Assembly (NCBI RefSeq): GCF_030116705.1
Contig: NZ_JAOTIK010000001.1
Location: 5,670,501 to 5,734,500, forward strand
Reading direction: 5' to 3'
DNA length: 64,000 nt
DNA from: Streptomyces sp. ML-6
GTDB taxonomy: Bacteria > Actinomycetota > Actinomycetes > Streptomycetales > Streptomycetaceae
In this document: piece by piece, positions 8,362 through 17,146 of the stretch
How positions within the stretch are numbered: position 1 is the stretch's first letter
Layout of the letters: each line of letters starts with the position of its first letter
Program-made: the position numbers and the translations under genes
Notes under the pieces: generated by a model
Seen by the model: only the letters and a program-made list of their open reading frames with translations
The model's database searches: none
Told to the model about the DNA's origin: nothing

Positions 8362-9242
8362 GCGCCGAGGCCGACCGCGTCGAGGTTCCCACCCGCATGC
8401 TCGTCCACGCACTGGTCCGCGAGGACGGCACCGTCGGCGCGGACGAGCTGTACACCGTCGCCAACACCCTGGGCATGAGCGATCAACAGGTACGGCTGTG
8501 CGTCAAACGCCTCGTGTCCGAAGGCCGGTTCACCCACGAGGGCCGGGGCCGCAGGGCGAAACTGCACGCGACCACGGACGCCAGGCGTGCCCTCGCCCCC
8601 AACGCGGACTTCCTGCGGTACGCATTCCAGCAGGACGCCGGACTCGCGCCCTGGGACGGGGTCTGGCACCTGGCCGCCTTCGCGGTGCCCGAATCGGCGC
8701 GCACCGCCCGGGACGCCCTGCGCGAGACGCTCGTCCGCCTCGGTGGCATCCCGCTCCAGGGCGGACTGTACGTCTGCGCCAACCCGTGGGAACCGTACGT
8801 CGAAGAAGTGGCCCACCGCCTCGGCGCCCACGGCGCGCTCACCCTCCTCACCACGACGGACCTGCGCCGGGGCGATGTTCAGGAGCCCGCCGAACTCGCC
8901 CGGCGCCTGTGGCCCCTGCAGGAGATCGCCGACCGCTACCACCGCCTCGGCCGCATCGCCCGGCCCCGCCTGGTCCGGCTCACCGGCCCTGCCGAACTCT
9001 CCTCGTCCGCACTTCTCACCACCGCCGTCGAACTGGCCGCCGAACTCACCCGCGCCATGGAGCCCGACCCGTTGCTGCCGCCTCAGCTCCTGCCCCGGCC
9101 CTGGCCCGGCGCCCGGGCCCGGGCGCTCGTCGCCCGGTGCTGGGCGGCCCTGCACGAACGCGACCAGGGCGAAGCCCGCCCGACTCTCTTCCGCCTCTAC
9201 GTCGACATCACCCGGGAGACAGCGGACCGGGCCACGCCCTGA
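8358..9242 (+). CDS. PaaX-family transcriptional regulator
   Basis: A 294-residue protein beginning at a GTG inside the GTGA overlap with the GNAT gene. It has the PaaX layout: an N-terminal winged helix (VPTRMLVHALVREDG, with LGMSDQQVRLCVKRLVSEGR as the recognition part), a central region (WDGVWHLAAFAVPE) and a C-terminal helical domain with LFRLYVDITRE near the end. The founding member represses phenylacetate catabolism and responds to phenylacetyl-CoA. No phenylacetate genes are present here, so this paralogue probably regulates its own operon and the divergent hydrolase. Confidence 0.83.
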   Translation: MSAEADRVEVPTRMLVHALVREDGTVGADELYTVANTLGMSDQQVRLCVKRLVSEGRFTHEGRGRRAKLHATTDARRALAPNADFLRYAFQQDAGLAPWDGVWHLAAFAVPESARTARDALRETLVRLGGIPLQGGLYVCANPWEPYVEEVAHRLGAHGALTLLTTTDLRRGDVQEPAELARRLWPLQEIADRYHRLGRIARPRLVRLTGPAELSSSALLTTAVELAAELTRAMEPDPLLPPQLLPRPWPGARARALVARCWAALHERDQGEARPTLFRLYVDITRETADRATP

Positions 9243-9467
9243 AGGCGGAACGGACGGCGCAGGCGGGGCCCGACGGCGAAGGCGCGACGAGGGCGCCGCG
9301 AGGGCACCTGCCCTTGCGGACGGAGTCCAGGGGCGGGGCCGGCGCGGAGGGGGCCGAGCCGCGGAAGGCCGTGGGCCTCCGGCATCATGGGTTCCACCAC
9401 CGGTCACCCGGTTCGCGCCCCGCCGGTGGCCTCCGTTCCCCGCCCACCGCCTGAGACCGCGAGTCCC

Positions 9468-9806
9468 ATGAGTCCCACAAGCCCCACGAACCCCGAGGTC
9501 CCCGAGGTTTCCGAAGTCCCCGAGCCGGATCTCACCGTCGACGGCACCGGTCTGCTCTGCGTCACCCTCCTGCTGCGGTTGCGCAAGCAGATCGACGGCG
9601 CGGCGCCGGGCACCGTCGTCCACGTCATCGCCACCGACCCGGCCGCCCCGCTCGACCTGCCCGCCTGGTGCCACATGACCGGCCACCACTACCTCGGTCC
9701 CGTCCCCGGTGCCGAGCAGCCCGTGTTCGCGCTCCGGCTGGTCGCCGACGCGCTGTCCACCCGGGCCGACGCGCCCTGGCATCCGGCCGCCCCGCCGGCC
9801 GTGTGA
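9468..9806 (+). CDS. TusA/SirA-like sulfurtransferase-fold protein
   Basis: The 112-residue protein from the ATG at 9468 has a short acidic proline-rich leader and then a TusA-like domain: DLTVDGTGLLCVTLLLRLRK, AAPGTVVHVIATDPAAPLDL, and PAWCHMTGHHYLG. These match the family's LDxxGLxCPxPxxxxRK, PGxxLxVxxxDP and xPxWCxxxGH positions. The usual Cys-Pro pair is Cys-Val here, so the proline is missing while the candidate sulfur-carrying cysteine remains. An earlier in-frame start at 9387 would add 27 residues; neither start has a convincing ribosome site. No cysteine desulfurase lies nearby. Confidence 0.65.
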   Translation: MSPTSPTNPEVPEVSEVPEPDLTVDGTGLLCVTLLLRLRKQIDGAAPGTVVHVIATDPAAPLDLPAWCHMTGHHYLGPVPGAEQPVFALRLVADALSTRADAPWHPAAPPAV

Positions 9807-9921
9807 GGCCGCCCGGGCCGGGGCCGGGGCCGGAGCCGGCGGAGGTGCCGGGTGGAACGTACGGACCGGCAGTGGCCGGCCCCGGGGCGGGCCGGGGTGG
9901 TCACCGCCGTGCCCGCCCCGT

Positions 9922-10857
9922 TCAGCGCGGAGTCACCCAGTCCGGCGTCCAGGTCCCGGCGGCGTCGTGGCCGGTCGTCTTCGCGGCCAGGTGGGCGCGG
10001 AGGGCGGCGAGCGCCGGGTGGGGATTGTCGCGGTGCCAGAGGAGCGAGTGCGGGTAGACCGGCATCGGATCGGTGACCGGGACGAGGCGCAGGCCGTGGC
10101 CGGTGGGCCAGACGAGGCGGGTGTTCCCGCCCATGAAGGTGGCCAGGGCCGGGGTGTCGGCGATGGTGTCGAGGAGCGCGTCGGAACCGAAGTTGGGGCC
10201 GGTCGCCTCGATGGTGAGGCCGAACTCGGCGACGAGGTCGTCGTAGTAGGCGCCCCACTCGGTACCGGGGACGATGCCCGGCATCCAGATCCGGTGCCCG
10301 ACGAGCTGTTCGACGGTCACCGACCGGGCGCCCGCCAGCGCGTGGGCGGGGCCGGTGAGGAGCTGGAGCGGCTCGTCGAGCACCCGGACCGACTCGATGT
10401 CCTCGGGCAGGGGCCGGCCGGGCGCGGCGACGGCGCGGAAGGACGCGTCGATCGTGCCGGAGCGGACGGCGGCGACGGCCGTCTCGATGTCGAACAGCAT
10501 CACCACGTCGAGGTCGATGTCGGGCCGGGCGCGGTGGAAGTCGCGCATCAGGCCCGTCGCCGCCCCGCGCGAGGCGATCACGTCCACGCGCAGCGGACGG
10601 CGGCCGGTGCCCACGGACGCGACCGCGCGTTCGGCGGTGCGCAGCAGCTCGCGCGCGTGGGGCAGGAACGCCTGCCCGTCGATGGTGAGACCGGAGCCGC
10701 GCGGGGTGCGGGTGAACAGCCGCACGCCGAGATCGCGCTCCAGCGCGGCGATGCGCTTGGAGACGGCCTGCTGGGTGATGGCCAGCTCGGCGGCGGCCTC
10801 CTGGAACTGCCCCGCGTCGGCGGCGACGACGAAGGTCCGGACGGCTTCGATGTCCAT
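9922..10857 (-). CDS. LysR-family transcriptional regulator
   Basis: A 311-residue protein with the standard LysR layout: N-terminal HTH (ADAGQFQEAAAELAITQQAV and SKRIAALERDLGVRLFTRTP, residues about 12-60), then a periplasmic-binding-protein-like effector domain. It is divergent from an MFS transporter. A perfect 10-bp inverted repeat (10871-10893) sits 14 bp before its start, the expected place for LysR autorepression and activation of the divergent gene. The effector is unknown. Confidence 0.93.
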   Translation of the reverse strand: MDIEAVRTFVVAADAGQFQEAAAELAITQQAVSKRIAALERDLGVRLFTRTPRGSGLTIDGQAFLPHARELLRTAERAVASVGTGRRPLRVDVIASRGAATGLMRDFHRARPDIDLDVVMLFDIETAVAAVRSGTIDASFRAVAAPGRPLPEDIESVRVLDEPLQLLTGPAHALAGARSVTVEQLVGHRIWMPGIVPGTEWGAYYDDLVAEFGLTIEATGPNFGSDALLDTIADTPALATFMGGNTRLVWPTGHGLRLVPVTDPMPVYPHSLLWHRDNPHPALAALRAHLAAKTTGHDAAGTWTPDWVTPR

Positions 10858-10870
10858 GCCGACACCCTAC

Positions 10871-10893
10871 GGTCACAACCACTGGTTGTGACC
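10871..10893. promoter_or_regulatory. Perfect inverted repeat, probable LysR operator
   Basis: GGTCACAACC at 10871-10880 and GGTTGTGACC at 10884-10893 are exact reverse complements with spacer ACT. Each arm ends in AACC/GGTT, and T/A bases are spaced as in LysR-type T-N11-A sites. It lies between the divergent lysR-like and MFS genes. Confidence 0.8.
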
Positions 10894-10992
10894 GGACGGC
10901 CTCCCGGTTGTTTGATCCCCGGGTGAGGCGCTCGCTTTGATGCTCCCGGTCGCGAATCGGTTGTACGGGTGGGCAGCGAGGGGGCATCGGGC

Positions 10993-12258
10993 ATGAGGAG
11001 CGGACACCGGCTGGGGCGGCGGTTCGGATGGCTCTGGGGAGCGTACGGGACCAGCGCGCTCGGCACGTGGCTCGCCTTCGGCGCGTTCCCGCTGATCGCC
11101 GTCCGGGAGCTGCACGCCGGACCGGCCGAGGTCGCCGCGCTCTCCTCCGCGGGGGCGGCGGTGGGCGCGGCCGTGGCGGTGCCGCTCGGCCCGTGGGTGG
11201 AGTTCCGCCGCAAGCGGCAGGTGCTGATCGCGACGGACCTGGTGCGGTTCGCGGCGCTGCTGACGATCCCCGCCGCGTTCGCGCTCGGCGTGCTCACCTT
11301 CCTCCAGCTCCTGCTGGTCTCGATCGTCGTCGCGGCGGCCGACATCACCTTCCGCGCCGCCTCCGGCGCGTACCTGAAGACCCTGCTGCCGGCCGAGGAC
11401 CTGCTCGTCGCGAACGCCCGTTTCGAGTCCACGTCCTGGACGGTCACGATCATCGGGCCGCCGCTCGGCGGCGCGGCGATCGGGCTCCTCGGACCCGTGG
11501 CGACGGTGGCGGCCGACGCGGTCGGTCACCTGCTCTCGGCCCTGGGCATCCGCGCGGCGGGCGGGGACGAGCCCCGGCCCGAGCACCGGAAGGCCGCGCG
11601 CATGCGGGCCGGGGACCTGCTCGACGGGTGGCGGTACATCCTCGCCGACGCGACGCTGCGCCCGTTGTTCCTCAACACCACTCTGTTCAACGGTCTGGTG
11701 ATGGCCACTCAGCCGATGCTGGCCGTCCTGATGCTCGGCCGGCTCGGGTTCGCGCCGTGGCAGTACGGCCTCGCCTTCGCCGCGCCCGCGCTCGGCGGAC
11801 TGCTGGGTTCGCGGCTGGCCCGGCCGCTCGTCACCCGGTTCGGGCAGCACCGGGTGCTGGTCGGGAGCGGGGCACTGCGCGCGATCTGGCCCGTCGGCCT
11901 GGTCTTCCTGGGGCCGGGCGCCGGAGGGCTGCTGCTGGTCATCGGCGTCGAGTTCGGGCTCATCCTCTGCTGCGGGGTCTTCAACCCCGTCCAGTCCACC
12001 TGCCGCCTCCGGCGCACCGCGACCGACCGGGTCACCCGCACCCTGACCGCCTGGGCGGTCACGACCAAGGGCTCGACCGCGCTCCTGACGGCCCTCTGGG
12101 GCGTACTGGGCGGGCTGCTCGGCCCGCGTACGGCCATCGGCCTGGCCGGCGTGCTCCTGCTGGCGACCCCGCTGCTGCTGCCCCGCCGCGCGGAGGGGCA
12201 CCCCGACGGGCCGGACCAGGAACCGAATCTGACGAAAACTCAGAAGCAATCATCATGA
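10993..12258 (+). CDS. MFS transporter under LysR control
   Basis: A 421-residue membrane protein with about twelve helices. It begins MRSGHRLGRRFGWLWGAYGT and resembles the EntS/DHA3-type exporters (GTWLAFGAFPLIAVRELHAG, FRRKRQVLIATDLVRF in the first cytoplasmic loop). The ATG at 10993 is preferred over an upstream GTG at 10969 because GAGGGGG stands about 9 bp in front of it. Expression is probably governed by the divergent LysR protein. The substrate is unknown; the family exports antibiotics, siderophores or other small hydrophobic molecules. Confidence 0.87.
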   Translation: MRSGHRLGRRFGWLWGAYGTSALGTWLAFGAFPLIAVRELHAGPAEVAALSSAGAAVGAAVAVPLGPWVEFRRKRQVLIATDLVRFAALLTIPAAFALGVLTFLQLLLVSIVVAAADITFRAASGAYLKTLLPAEDLLVANARFESTSWTVTIIGPPLGGAAIGLLGPVATVAADAVGHLLSALGIRAAGGDEPRPEHRKAARMRAGDLLDGWRYILADATLRPLFLNTTLFNGLVMATQPMLAVLMLGRLGFAPWQYGLAFAAPALGGLLGSRLARPLVTRFGQHRVLVGSGALRAIWPVGLVFLGPGAGGLLLVIGVEFGLILCCGVFNPVQSTCRLRRTATDRVTRTLTAWAVTTKGSTALLTALWGVLGGLLGPRTAIGLAGVLLLATPLLLPRRAEGHPDGPDQEPNLTKTQKQSS

Positions 12259-12282
12259 ACCGAGTTGATTGGTCAGGAACTC

Positions 12283-12990
12283 TCACTTCAGAAGCATGCG
12301 CCAGCGGTCGGCCGACTCCAGCAGGTCCAGGCTGATCCGCTCCAGGAACGCCCCCGTCCGGGCCATCCGCTGCCCCACGAGGTCGTCGGGCCCGGCCCCC
12401 TCCGCCGAGGCCAGTGCGGCCCGTGCCGTCTCCAGCGTCTGCCGTGCGCTGAGCACGACGGAGCGGTACCAGGCCTCGTCGTCGATCACATAGACGTCGC
12501 GGCGCTGCTGCGGATCGCGCTCGCGCCGGACGTAGCCGTGCCGGACGAGGTAGTTCACGGCCACGGAGACAGAGGCGGGGCTGACCTTCAGCCTGCGGGT
12601 CAGCTCGGCCGCGGTGCGTCTGCCGTCCTCGGACTGCAACAGGTCGAGGTGCACGCGCGCCGTGATCCTCGGCAGCCCCGCCCGGACCGCCATCTCGACG
12701 ATTTCCTCCTCCGCCTCGCCGCCTTCCGGCGGCCCGCCCGTGCGCGGGGGCTTCGGGGTGCCGCGCCGTGCCCGCCGGGCCGTCGCCCGCTGGGCCTGCT
12801 GGGGCCGGTAGTCGTGGGGGCCGCCGTTGCGTCCGATCTCCCGGCTGATCGTCGAGGTCGGCCGGTCGAGCCGCCTCGCGATCTCGGCGTAGGAGAGTCC
12901 GTCGGCGATTCCGGCCGCGATGCACTGGCGGTCCTGCTGGGTCAACCGTCCTCCTGGCATGCCGTCAGTATTGCCTTCGCCCTCATTCAT
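12283..12990 (-). CDS. HTH_38 / GbsR-MarR chimeric regulator
   Basis: A 235-residue protein joining two DNA-binding modules. Residues about 13-55 (LTQQDRQCIAAGIADGLSYA, then AEIARRLDRPTSTISREIGR) match the HTH_38 domain known from IS30-type transposases. Residues about 100-215 form a GbsR/MarR-like winged helix (GRRTAAELTRRLKVSPASVS, RHGYVRRERDPQQRRDVYVI) plus dimer helices. A basic linker rich in Ala/Arg/Pro connects them. It is divergent from a cytochrome P450 and likely represses it. The ATG at 12990 has no clear ribosome site; an in-frame ATG at 12960 has a GAAGG-like one, so the true protein may be 10 residues shorter. Confidence 0.85.
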   Translation of the reverse strand: MNEGEGNTDGMPGGRLTQQDRQCIAAGIADGLSYAEIARRLDRPTSTISREIGRNGGPHDYRPQQAQRATARRARRGTPKPPRTGGPPEGGEAEEEIVEMAVRAGLPRITARVHLDLLQSEDGRRTAAELTRRLKVSPASVSVAVNYLVRHGYVRRERDPQQRRDVYVIDDEAWYRSVVLSARQTLETARAALASAEGAGPDDLVGQRMARTGAFLERISLDLLESADRWRMLLK

Positions 12991-12993
12991 TGC

Positions 12994-13129
12994 AACGCGA
13001 TATTGCGTTCGCGCTCAGCGTCATTGCATCAATTTCTCGCATCTGACCTGCATGAATGAGTTTTCTGTAATTGACAGCCCTTCTGGTTCCGCCGTAGCTT
13101 TCAGGCATCGTAAAACGCGTAATATCGCG
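12994..13129. promoter_or_regulatory. Two inverted copies of CGCGATATT in the regulator/P450 promoter region
   Basis: CGCGATATT occurs at 12996-13004 inside the short palindrome AACGC-N6-GCGTT (12994-12998 and 13005-13009). Its exact reverse complement AATATCGCG occurs at 13121-13129, preceded by AACGCGT. The two sites flank the divergent promoters, one beside each gene, consistent with a repressor binding both ends. Confidence 0.6.
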
Positions 13130-13145
13130 AGATGGGGGAACGGTC

Positions 13146-14351
13146 ATGAGCGAGTCACTGCACACCGTCGCGACGATGCCGGCGGCGCGTCGGCCCGGCT
13201 GCCCCTTCGACCCGCCGACGGAGCTGGTCGAGGCTCAGGGGCACGGCCCGATCAGCCGCTACACCTTCCCCGGCGGACGGCCCGGCTGGCTGGTCACCGG
13301 ATACAACGAGGTCAGGGCGGTCCTGGCCGACCAGCGGTTCAGCTCGCGCAAGGAGCTGTTGCTCCACCCGACCATCGACTACGGGGACATCGAGGCGCCC
13401 GAGGCGCCGCCCGGCGAGTTCCTCCTCATGGACGAGCCCCGGCACGGCCGCTACCGCAAGCCACTGATGGGCAAGTTCACCGTACGGCGGATGCGGCTGC
13501 TGACCGAGCGCATCGAGCAGGTCACCGCCGAGCACCTGGACGCGATGGAGGAGGCCGGGCCGTCGACGGACCTGGTGACCGCGTTCGCCAACCCCATCCC
13601 CGCCGTCGTGATCTGCGAGCTGCTGGGGGTGCCGTACGAGGACCGGGGGGCCTTCCAGGAGCAGGTCTACTCGTTCATGAACGGGGAGGCGAGCGACGAG
13701 GAGTTGATCGCGGCCTACACCTCGACCCAGCACTACCTCGCGGAGCTGGTGGCGGCCAAGCGCGCGAACCCCACCGACGACGTGCTCAGCGACCTCACCG
13801 ACAGCGACCTCACCGATGAGGAACTGCGCGGGATGGCCCTGATCCTGCTGGCGGCCGGGCTCGACACCACCGCGAACATGCTGGCCCTCGGCACTTTCGC
13901 GCTGCTGCGCCACCCGGAGCAACTGGCCGCGCTGCGCGCCGATCCCGGGCTCACCGACCGGGCCGTGGAGGAACTGCTGCGGTACCTCAGCGTCGCCAAG
14001 ACGTTCATGAGGACGGCGCTGGAGGACGTCGAGGTGGGCGGGCATCTCATCGAGGCCGGTTCGCCGATGATCCTGTCGTACAACACCGCCAACCGCGACC
14101 CCGGGCGCTTCGCCGACCCCCACGTGCTCGACCTGGGCAGGCAGGACGGCGGGCACCTTGCCTTCGGCCACGGCATCCACCAGTGCCTGGGGCAGCAACT
14201 GGCCCGCGTCGAACTGCGGGTCGCGCTCCCCGCACTGCTCGACCGCTTCCCCACGCTGCGCCTGGCCGTACCGCCGGAGGAGGTCTCGCTGCGTCCGGAG
14301 ATCGCGGACATCTACGGGGTGAAGAGCCTCCCGGTCGCCTGGGACGTGTGA
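13146..14351 (+). CDS. Cytochrome P450
   Basis: A 401-residue soluble bacterial P450. Hallmarks are the I-helix motif LLAAGLDTTANM (about residue 240), the ExxR motif in EELLRYLS (about 278), and the haem-binding loop FGHGIHQCLGQQLAR with cysteine near residue 348. It uses haem, O2 and electrons from a ferredoxin to oxidise a small molecule; no ferredoxin gene adjoins it. A good ribosome site (GGGGGAA) precedes the ATG. The look is that of the actinobacterial CYP105/107-type clans, but I do not assign a subfamily. It is probably repressed by the divergent HTH_38/GbsR chimera. Confidence 0.95.
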   Translation: MSESLHTVATMPAARRPGCPFDPPTELVEAQGHGPISRYTFPGGRPGWLVTGYNEVRAVLADQRFSSRKELLLHPTIDYGDIEAPEAPPGEFLLMDEPRHGRYRKPLMGKFTVRRMRLLTERIEQVTAEHLDAMEEAGPSTDLVTAFANPIPAVVICELLGVPYEDRGAFQEQVYSFMNGEASDEELIAAYTSTQHYLAELVAAKRANPTDDVLSDLTDSDLTDEELRGMALILLAAGLDTTANMLALGTFALLRHPEQLAALRADPGLTDRAVEELLRYLSVAKTFMRTALEDVEVGGHLIEAGSPMILSYNTANRDPGRFADPHVLDLGRQDGGHLAFGHGIHQCLGQQLARVELRVALPALLDRFPTLRLAVPPEEVSLRPEIADIYGVKSLPVAWDV

Positions 14352-14372
14352 CCGACGACCGGGTTTCCCGGG

Positions 14373-14397
14373 TGATCACAGAGAGGGGGGGTGATCA
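14373..14397. repeat. Short inverted repeat after the P450 gene
   Basis: TGATCAC at 14373-14379 and GTGATCA at 14391-14397 are exact reverse complements around a G-rich loop, about 20 bp after the P450 stop. It could be a weak terminator or a protein site. The rest of the interval 14352-14462 shows nothing recognisable. Confidence 0.35.
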
Positions 14398-14462
14398 TCC
14401 GGGGAGCCGGTCCGGCGGGCGGCGATCCACCGCCCGTCGGACCGTCGTTCCGTCCCGTCTCA

Positions 14463-14625
14463 GAGCCTGTCGGGTGGCCGGTTGGTTACGCTGTGACCAG
14501 GTCTTCGACGGTCTTGGCTCGGGCGGGCTTGCGGTGGGGGCCATGGCTCCACCGCGATGGCTGCCCGGCGAGCCGGACGAGCATCAGGCGCTTCATCGAC
14601 CACCTCGGGCCCTCGCTGGCACTCC
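14463..14625 (-). mobile_element. IS5-family element remnant (one end plus transposase C-terminus)
   Basis: Starting at GAGCCTGTCGGG (14463) the sequence closely follows the reverse complement of the right end of the IS at 17147-17942. It covers the terminal repeat and the last codons of a transposase (reading leftwards, RLMLVRLAGQPSRWSHGPHR and KPARAKTVEDLVTA). Similarity fades near 14610-14625, and no left end follows. It is preceded by TCA, the same trinucleotide that flanks the complete copy. No further gene is seen in the rest of 14352-14746. Confidence 0.8.
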
Positions 14626-14746
14626 AGCCGTGCAAACGGTTTCGCAAGGACGCCGTGCTGATGGGTGGACGGCACCCTGATCCCGCGCTGTTGTTCCGCA
14701 CTCATGATCGCGGCTCGCCCCCGGGATTTGCCGTCCGGCTGCGGAT

Positions 14747-15961
14747 TCAGACGTGCTGGGCCACCGGGTCGGCTGCCGCCGGGTGGGCTGCCGTGGTGTG
14801 GTCCGTCGAGGTCTGTCGGACGGTGTGGCGGTGGTGGGTGAGGAGGAAGACCGACAAGCCGAGCAACGTCATCCCGGCGCCAACCACGGCCAGCACCGGA
14901 TACGCCGACGCCTGGTCCAGGACGATGCCCCCGACCGCGGAGCCGAGCGCGACGCCGGAGTTGAACGACGCGGCGGCGAGCGCGGACACCAGGACGGATG
15001 CCGTGCCGGCCAGGTGCAGTACGTAGGACTGCAGCGGCGGCACCATTCCGAAGCCCGCGCCGCCGAGCAGCACCAGCAGGACGAGGACAGCGGGCAGGCT
15101 GGAACCCAGGGCCCACAGGGCCAGCAGCGAGACGGTCAGAGCGCCGAGGATGACGACTACGGTGCGGTTCACCGACCGATCCGCGTAGCGGCCACCGAGA
15201 GCGTTGCCGCCGATCAGCCCCGCACCGAACAGCAGGAGCAGCCAGGTGACGGAGTCGGCGGAGACGCCGGTGACGGTCGTCAGGTAGGGGGCGATGTAGG
15301 TGTAGACGACGAAGAGCCCGCCGTAGCAGAGCGCGATGGCGAGGAAGGCCGCCCACAGGGCGCCGCTGCGCAGAACACCGAAGCCGCGGTCCTCCGCCTG
15401 GCCTTCGCTGCCCGCGGTGCTGCCGGGCAGGAGCATCCACATGGCGACGGCGCCGAAGAACGCCAGGACGGACACGACCCAGAAAGCAGCCTCCCATCCT
15501 GCCGCGCGTCCCATGACGTTGCCGATGGGGACGCCGATCATGTTGGACACGGTGAAGCCGGTGAACACCACGGCGATGGCCGTGGCCCGACGGGAGGGTG
15601 CGACCAGGCTGCTGGCGATGGTGATCGCGATCCCGAGGAAGCTGCCGAGCATCGCCCCGGCGAGCGCCCGCGAGGCCGACACGACCAGCAGGGAGCCGGT
15701 GACCGCGGTGAGGGCGTTGGCGGCCATGAACACCAGGGCAAGGCCGATCACCAGGGGCTTGCGGGGCAGACGCATCGTGGCGGCCGCGACGAGCGGTCCG
15801 CCGATCATCGCGCCGAGCGCGAAGCTGGTGGTGACCCAGCCGGCCCGGGACACGGACACTCCCAGGTCGTCACTGATGAGCGGCAGCAGACCGTTGGGGA
15901 CCAGTTCGGCTGTCCCCAGGGCGAAGGCGGTCAGAGCGAGAGCAATGATGGGCAAAGGCAT
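14747..15961 (-). CDS. MFS efflux transporter (DHA1 type)
   Basis: A 404-residue, twelve-helix membrane protein beginning MPLPIIALALTAFALGTAEL. GTAELVPNGLLPLISDDLGV and the loop RLPRKPLVIGLAL resemble AraJ/chloramphenicol-resistance-type exporters of the DHA1 group. The C-terminus is a His/Thr/Ala-rich tail. It is divergent from an XRE/MmyB-type regulator, which likely controls it; such pairs often respond to the exported drug. The C-terminal end lies just beyond the IS remnant, so the IS may have inserted or decayed immediately downstream. Confidence 0.88.
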   Translation of the reverse strand: MPLPIIALALTAFALGTAELVPNGLLPLISDDLGVSVSRAGWVTTSFALGAMIGGPLVAAATMRLPRKPLVIGLALVFMAANALTAVTGSLLVVSASRALAGAMLGSFLGIAITIASSLVAPSRRATAIAVVFTGFTVSNMIGVPIGNVMGRAAGWEAAFWVVSVLAFFGAVAMWMLLPGSTAGSEGQAEDRGFGVLRSGALWAAFLAIALCYGGLFVVYTYIAPYLTTVTGVSADSVTWLLLLFGAGLIGGNALGGRYADRSVNRTVVVILGALTVSLLALWALGSSLPAVLVLLVLLGGAGFGMVPPLQSYVLHLAGTASVLVSALAAASFNSGVALGSAVGGIVLDQASAYPVLAVVGAGMTLLGLSVFLLTHHRHTVRQTSTDHTTAAHPAAADPVAQHV

Positions 15962-16080
15962 GCTCTCGATCCTGGGAGAAGTCCTGGTCAGCTACCAGAT
16001 CTCTTCTTTTGCACGCCCTGGGAAGGGTGGCACTCACAGGGATATGGTCGCGCCCGCCTGCATCGCTTTAGGGTTGATTC

Positions 16081-16944
16081 ATGAATGATCCGGGTGATCT
16101 GGCCGTCTTCCTCCGGGCCAAGCGCGCCGCGCTGCCGCCGGAGGCCACTCCCCTGAACGGGTTCGGAGTCCGCCGCCGGGTCCCGGGCCTGCGACGGGAA
16201 GAGGTCGCCCAGCTGGCGGGCGTCAGCGTCACTTACTACACCCGGCTGGAACAGGGCCACAGCCGTCACGCCTCCGACGAGGTTCTGCTCGCGCTGGCCC
16301 GGGCCCTGCAACTCTCGGTCACGGAGACGGAACACCTGCTCGACCTGGCGCGGGCCAAACGTATCCCTGCCGCGGCAGACCACGGCCCGGAGACGGTCAG
16401 CCCGAACGCCCGCACACTGCTCTCCCTGGTCGCCACCCGGCCTGCCATCATCCTGGGACGCCGCAACGACGTACTGGCCTGGAACGACCTGGGACACGCC
16501 CTGATCGCCCCGCACCTGCCCGCCGACGCTCCCGACCACCCCAGCACCCAGCCGTCCCTGCCCCGCCTGCTCTTCCTCGACCCCCAGGCCCGTGCCCTCT
16601 ACCGGGATTGGGGCAAGGAGGCGGCCGACTATGTCGCGTACCTGCGGCTGATCAGCGGGAAGTACCCGGACGACGAAGTCCTGACCCGCATGATCGGCGA
16701 GCTGTGCGTGAGGGACGACGCCTTCGCCGCCCTGTGGGCGTCCGGACGCGTCGGCGAATGCGTCGCCGGAACCAAGCACATGATCCACCCGGGCGCGGGC
16801 CACGTGACCGTCGACTTCCAGCTCTGGGCCCAGTCCGACCGGCCCGACCAGCGCCTGGAGATCTACGAACTCCGCAACGATCCCGACGACTCGCGCGTCC
16901 GCGCGCTCCTCACCGCGCCCACCCTGCTGGCAGGCACCCGATGA
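16081..16944 (+). CDS. XRE-family regulator with MmyB-like ligand domain
   Basis: A 287-residue protein. The N-terminal HTH contains RRRVPGLRREEVAQLAGVSV and TYYTRLEQGHSRHASDEVLL (about residues 28-75), a highly conserved pattern of this actinobacterial family. The C-terminal part (about 105-275) is the MmyB-like PAS-fold ligand domain (ILGRRNDVLAWNDLGHALIA). It is divergent from the MFS exporter across a 119-bp gap. By analogy it senses a small molecule, possibly a fatty acid or antibiotic, and regulates the exporter. Confidence 0.92.
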   Translation: MNDPGDLAVFLRAKRAALPPEATPLNGFGVRRRVPGLRREEVAQLAGVSVTYYTRLEQGHSRHASDEVLLALARALQLSVTETEHLLDLARAKRIPAAADHGPETVSPNARTLLSLVATRPAIILGRRNDVLAWNDLGHALIAPHLPADAPDHPSTQPSLPRLLFLDPQARALYRDWGKEAADYVAYLRLISGKYPDDEVLTRMIGELCVRDDAFAALWASGRVGECVAGTKHMIHPGAGHVTVDFQLWAQSDRPDQRLEIYELRNDPDDSRVRALLTAPTLLAGTR

Positions 16945-17146
16945 GCCTGCCACCGCCAGCGCCGGGCTGACCACCGTTCTACGCAGGGTCCACCCACAAG
17001 GACCGCTCACCCGGACGGATTGCTGTCCGTGGACACGGCGTGATCTCCAGGTCCTCGGCATCCATCCCGGCCTCCAACTCGTCGTCGCTTTCCCTTTCAA
17101 CGACAGTCGGTCGCGCGAGTCGCACGAGACCCGGCACCACTCCTCA

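Noticed and set aside
13146..14351. P450 plus terpene synthase as one biosynthetic cluster
   Set aside because: They are about 25 kb apart with unrelated genes between and separate regulators, so a shared pathway is not supported.
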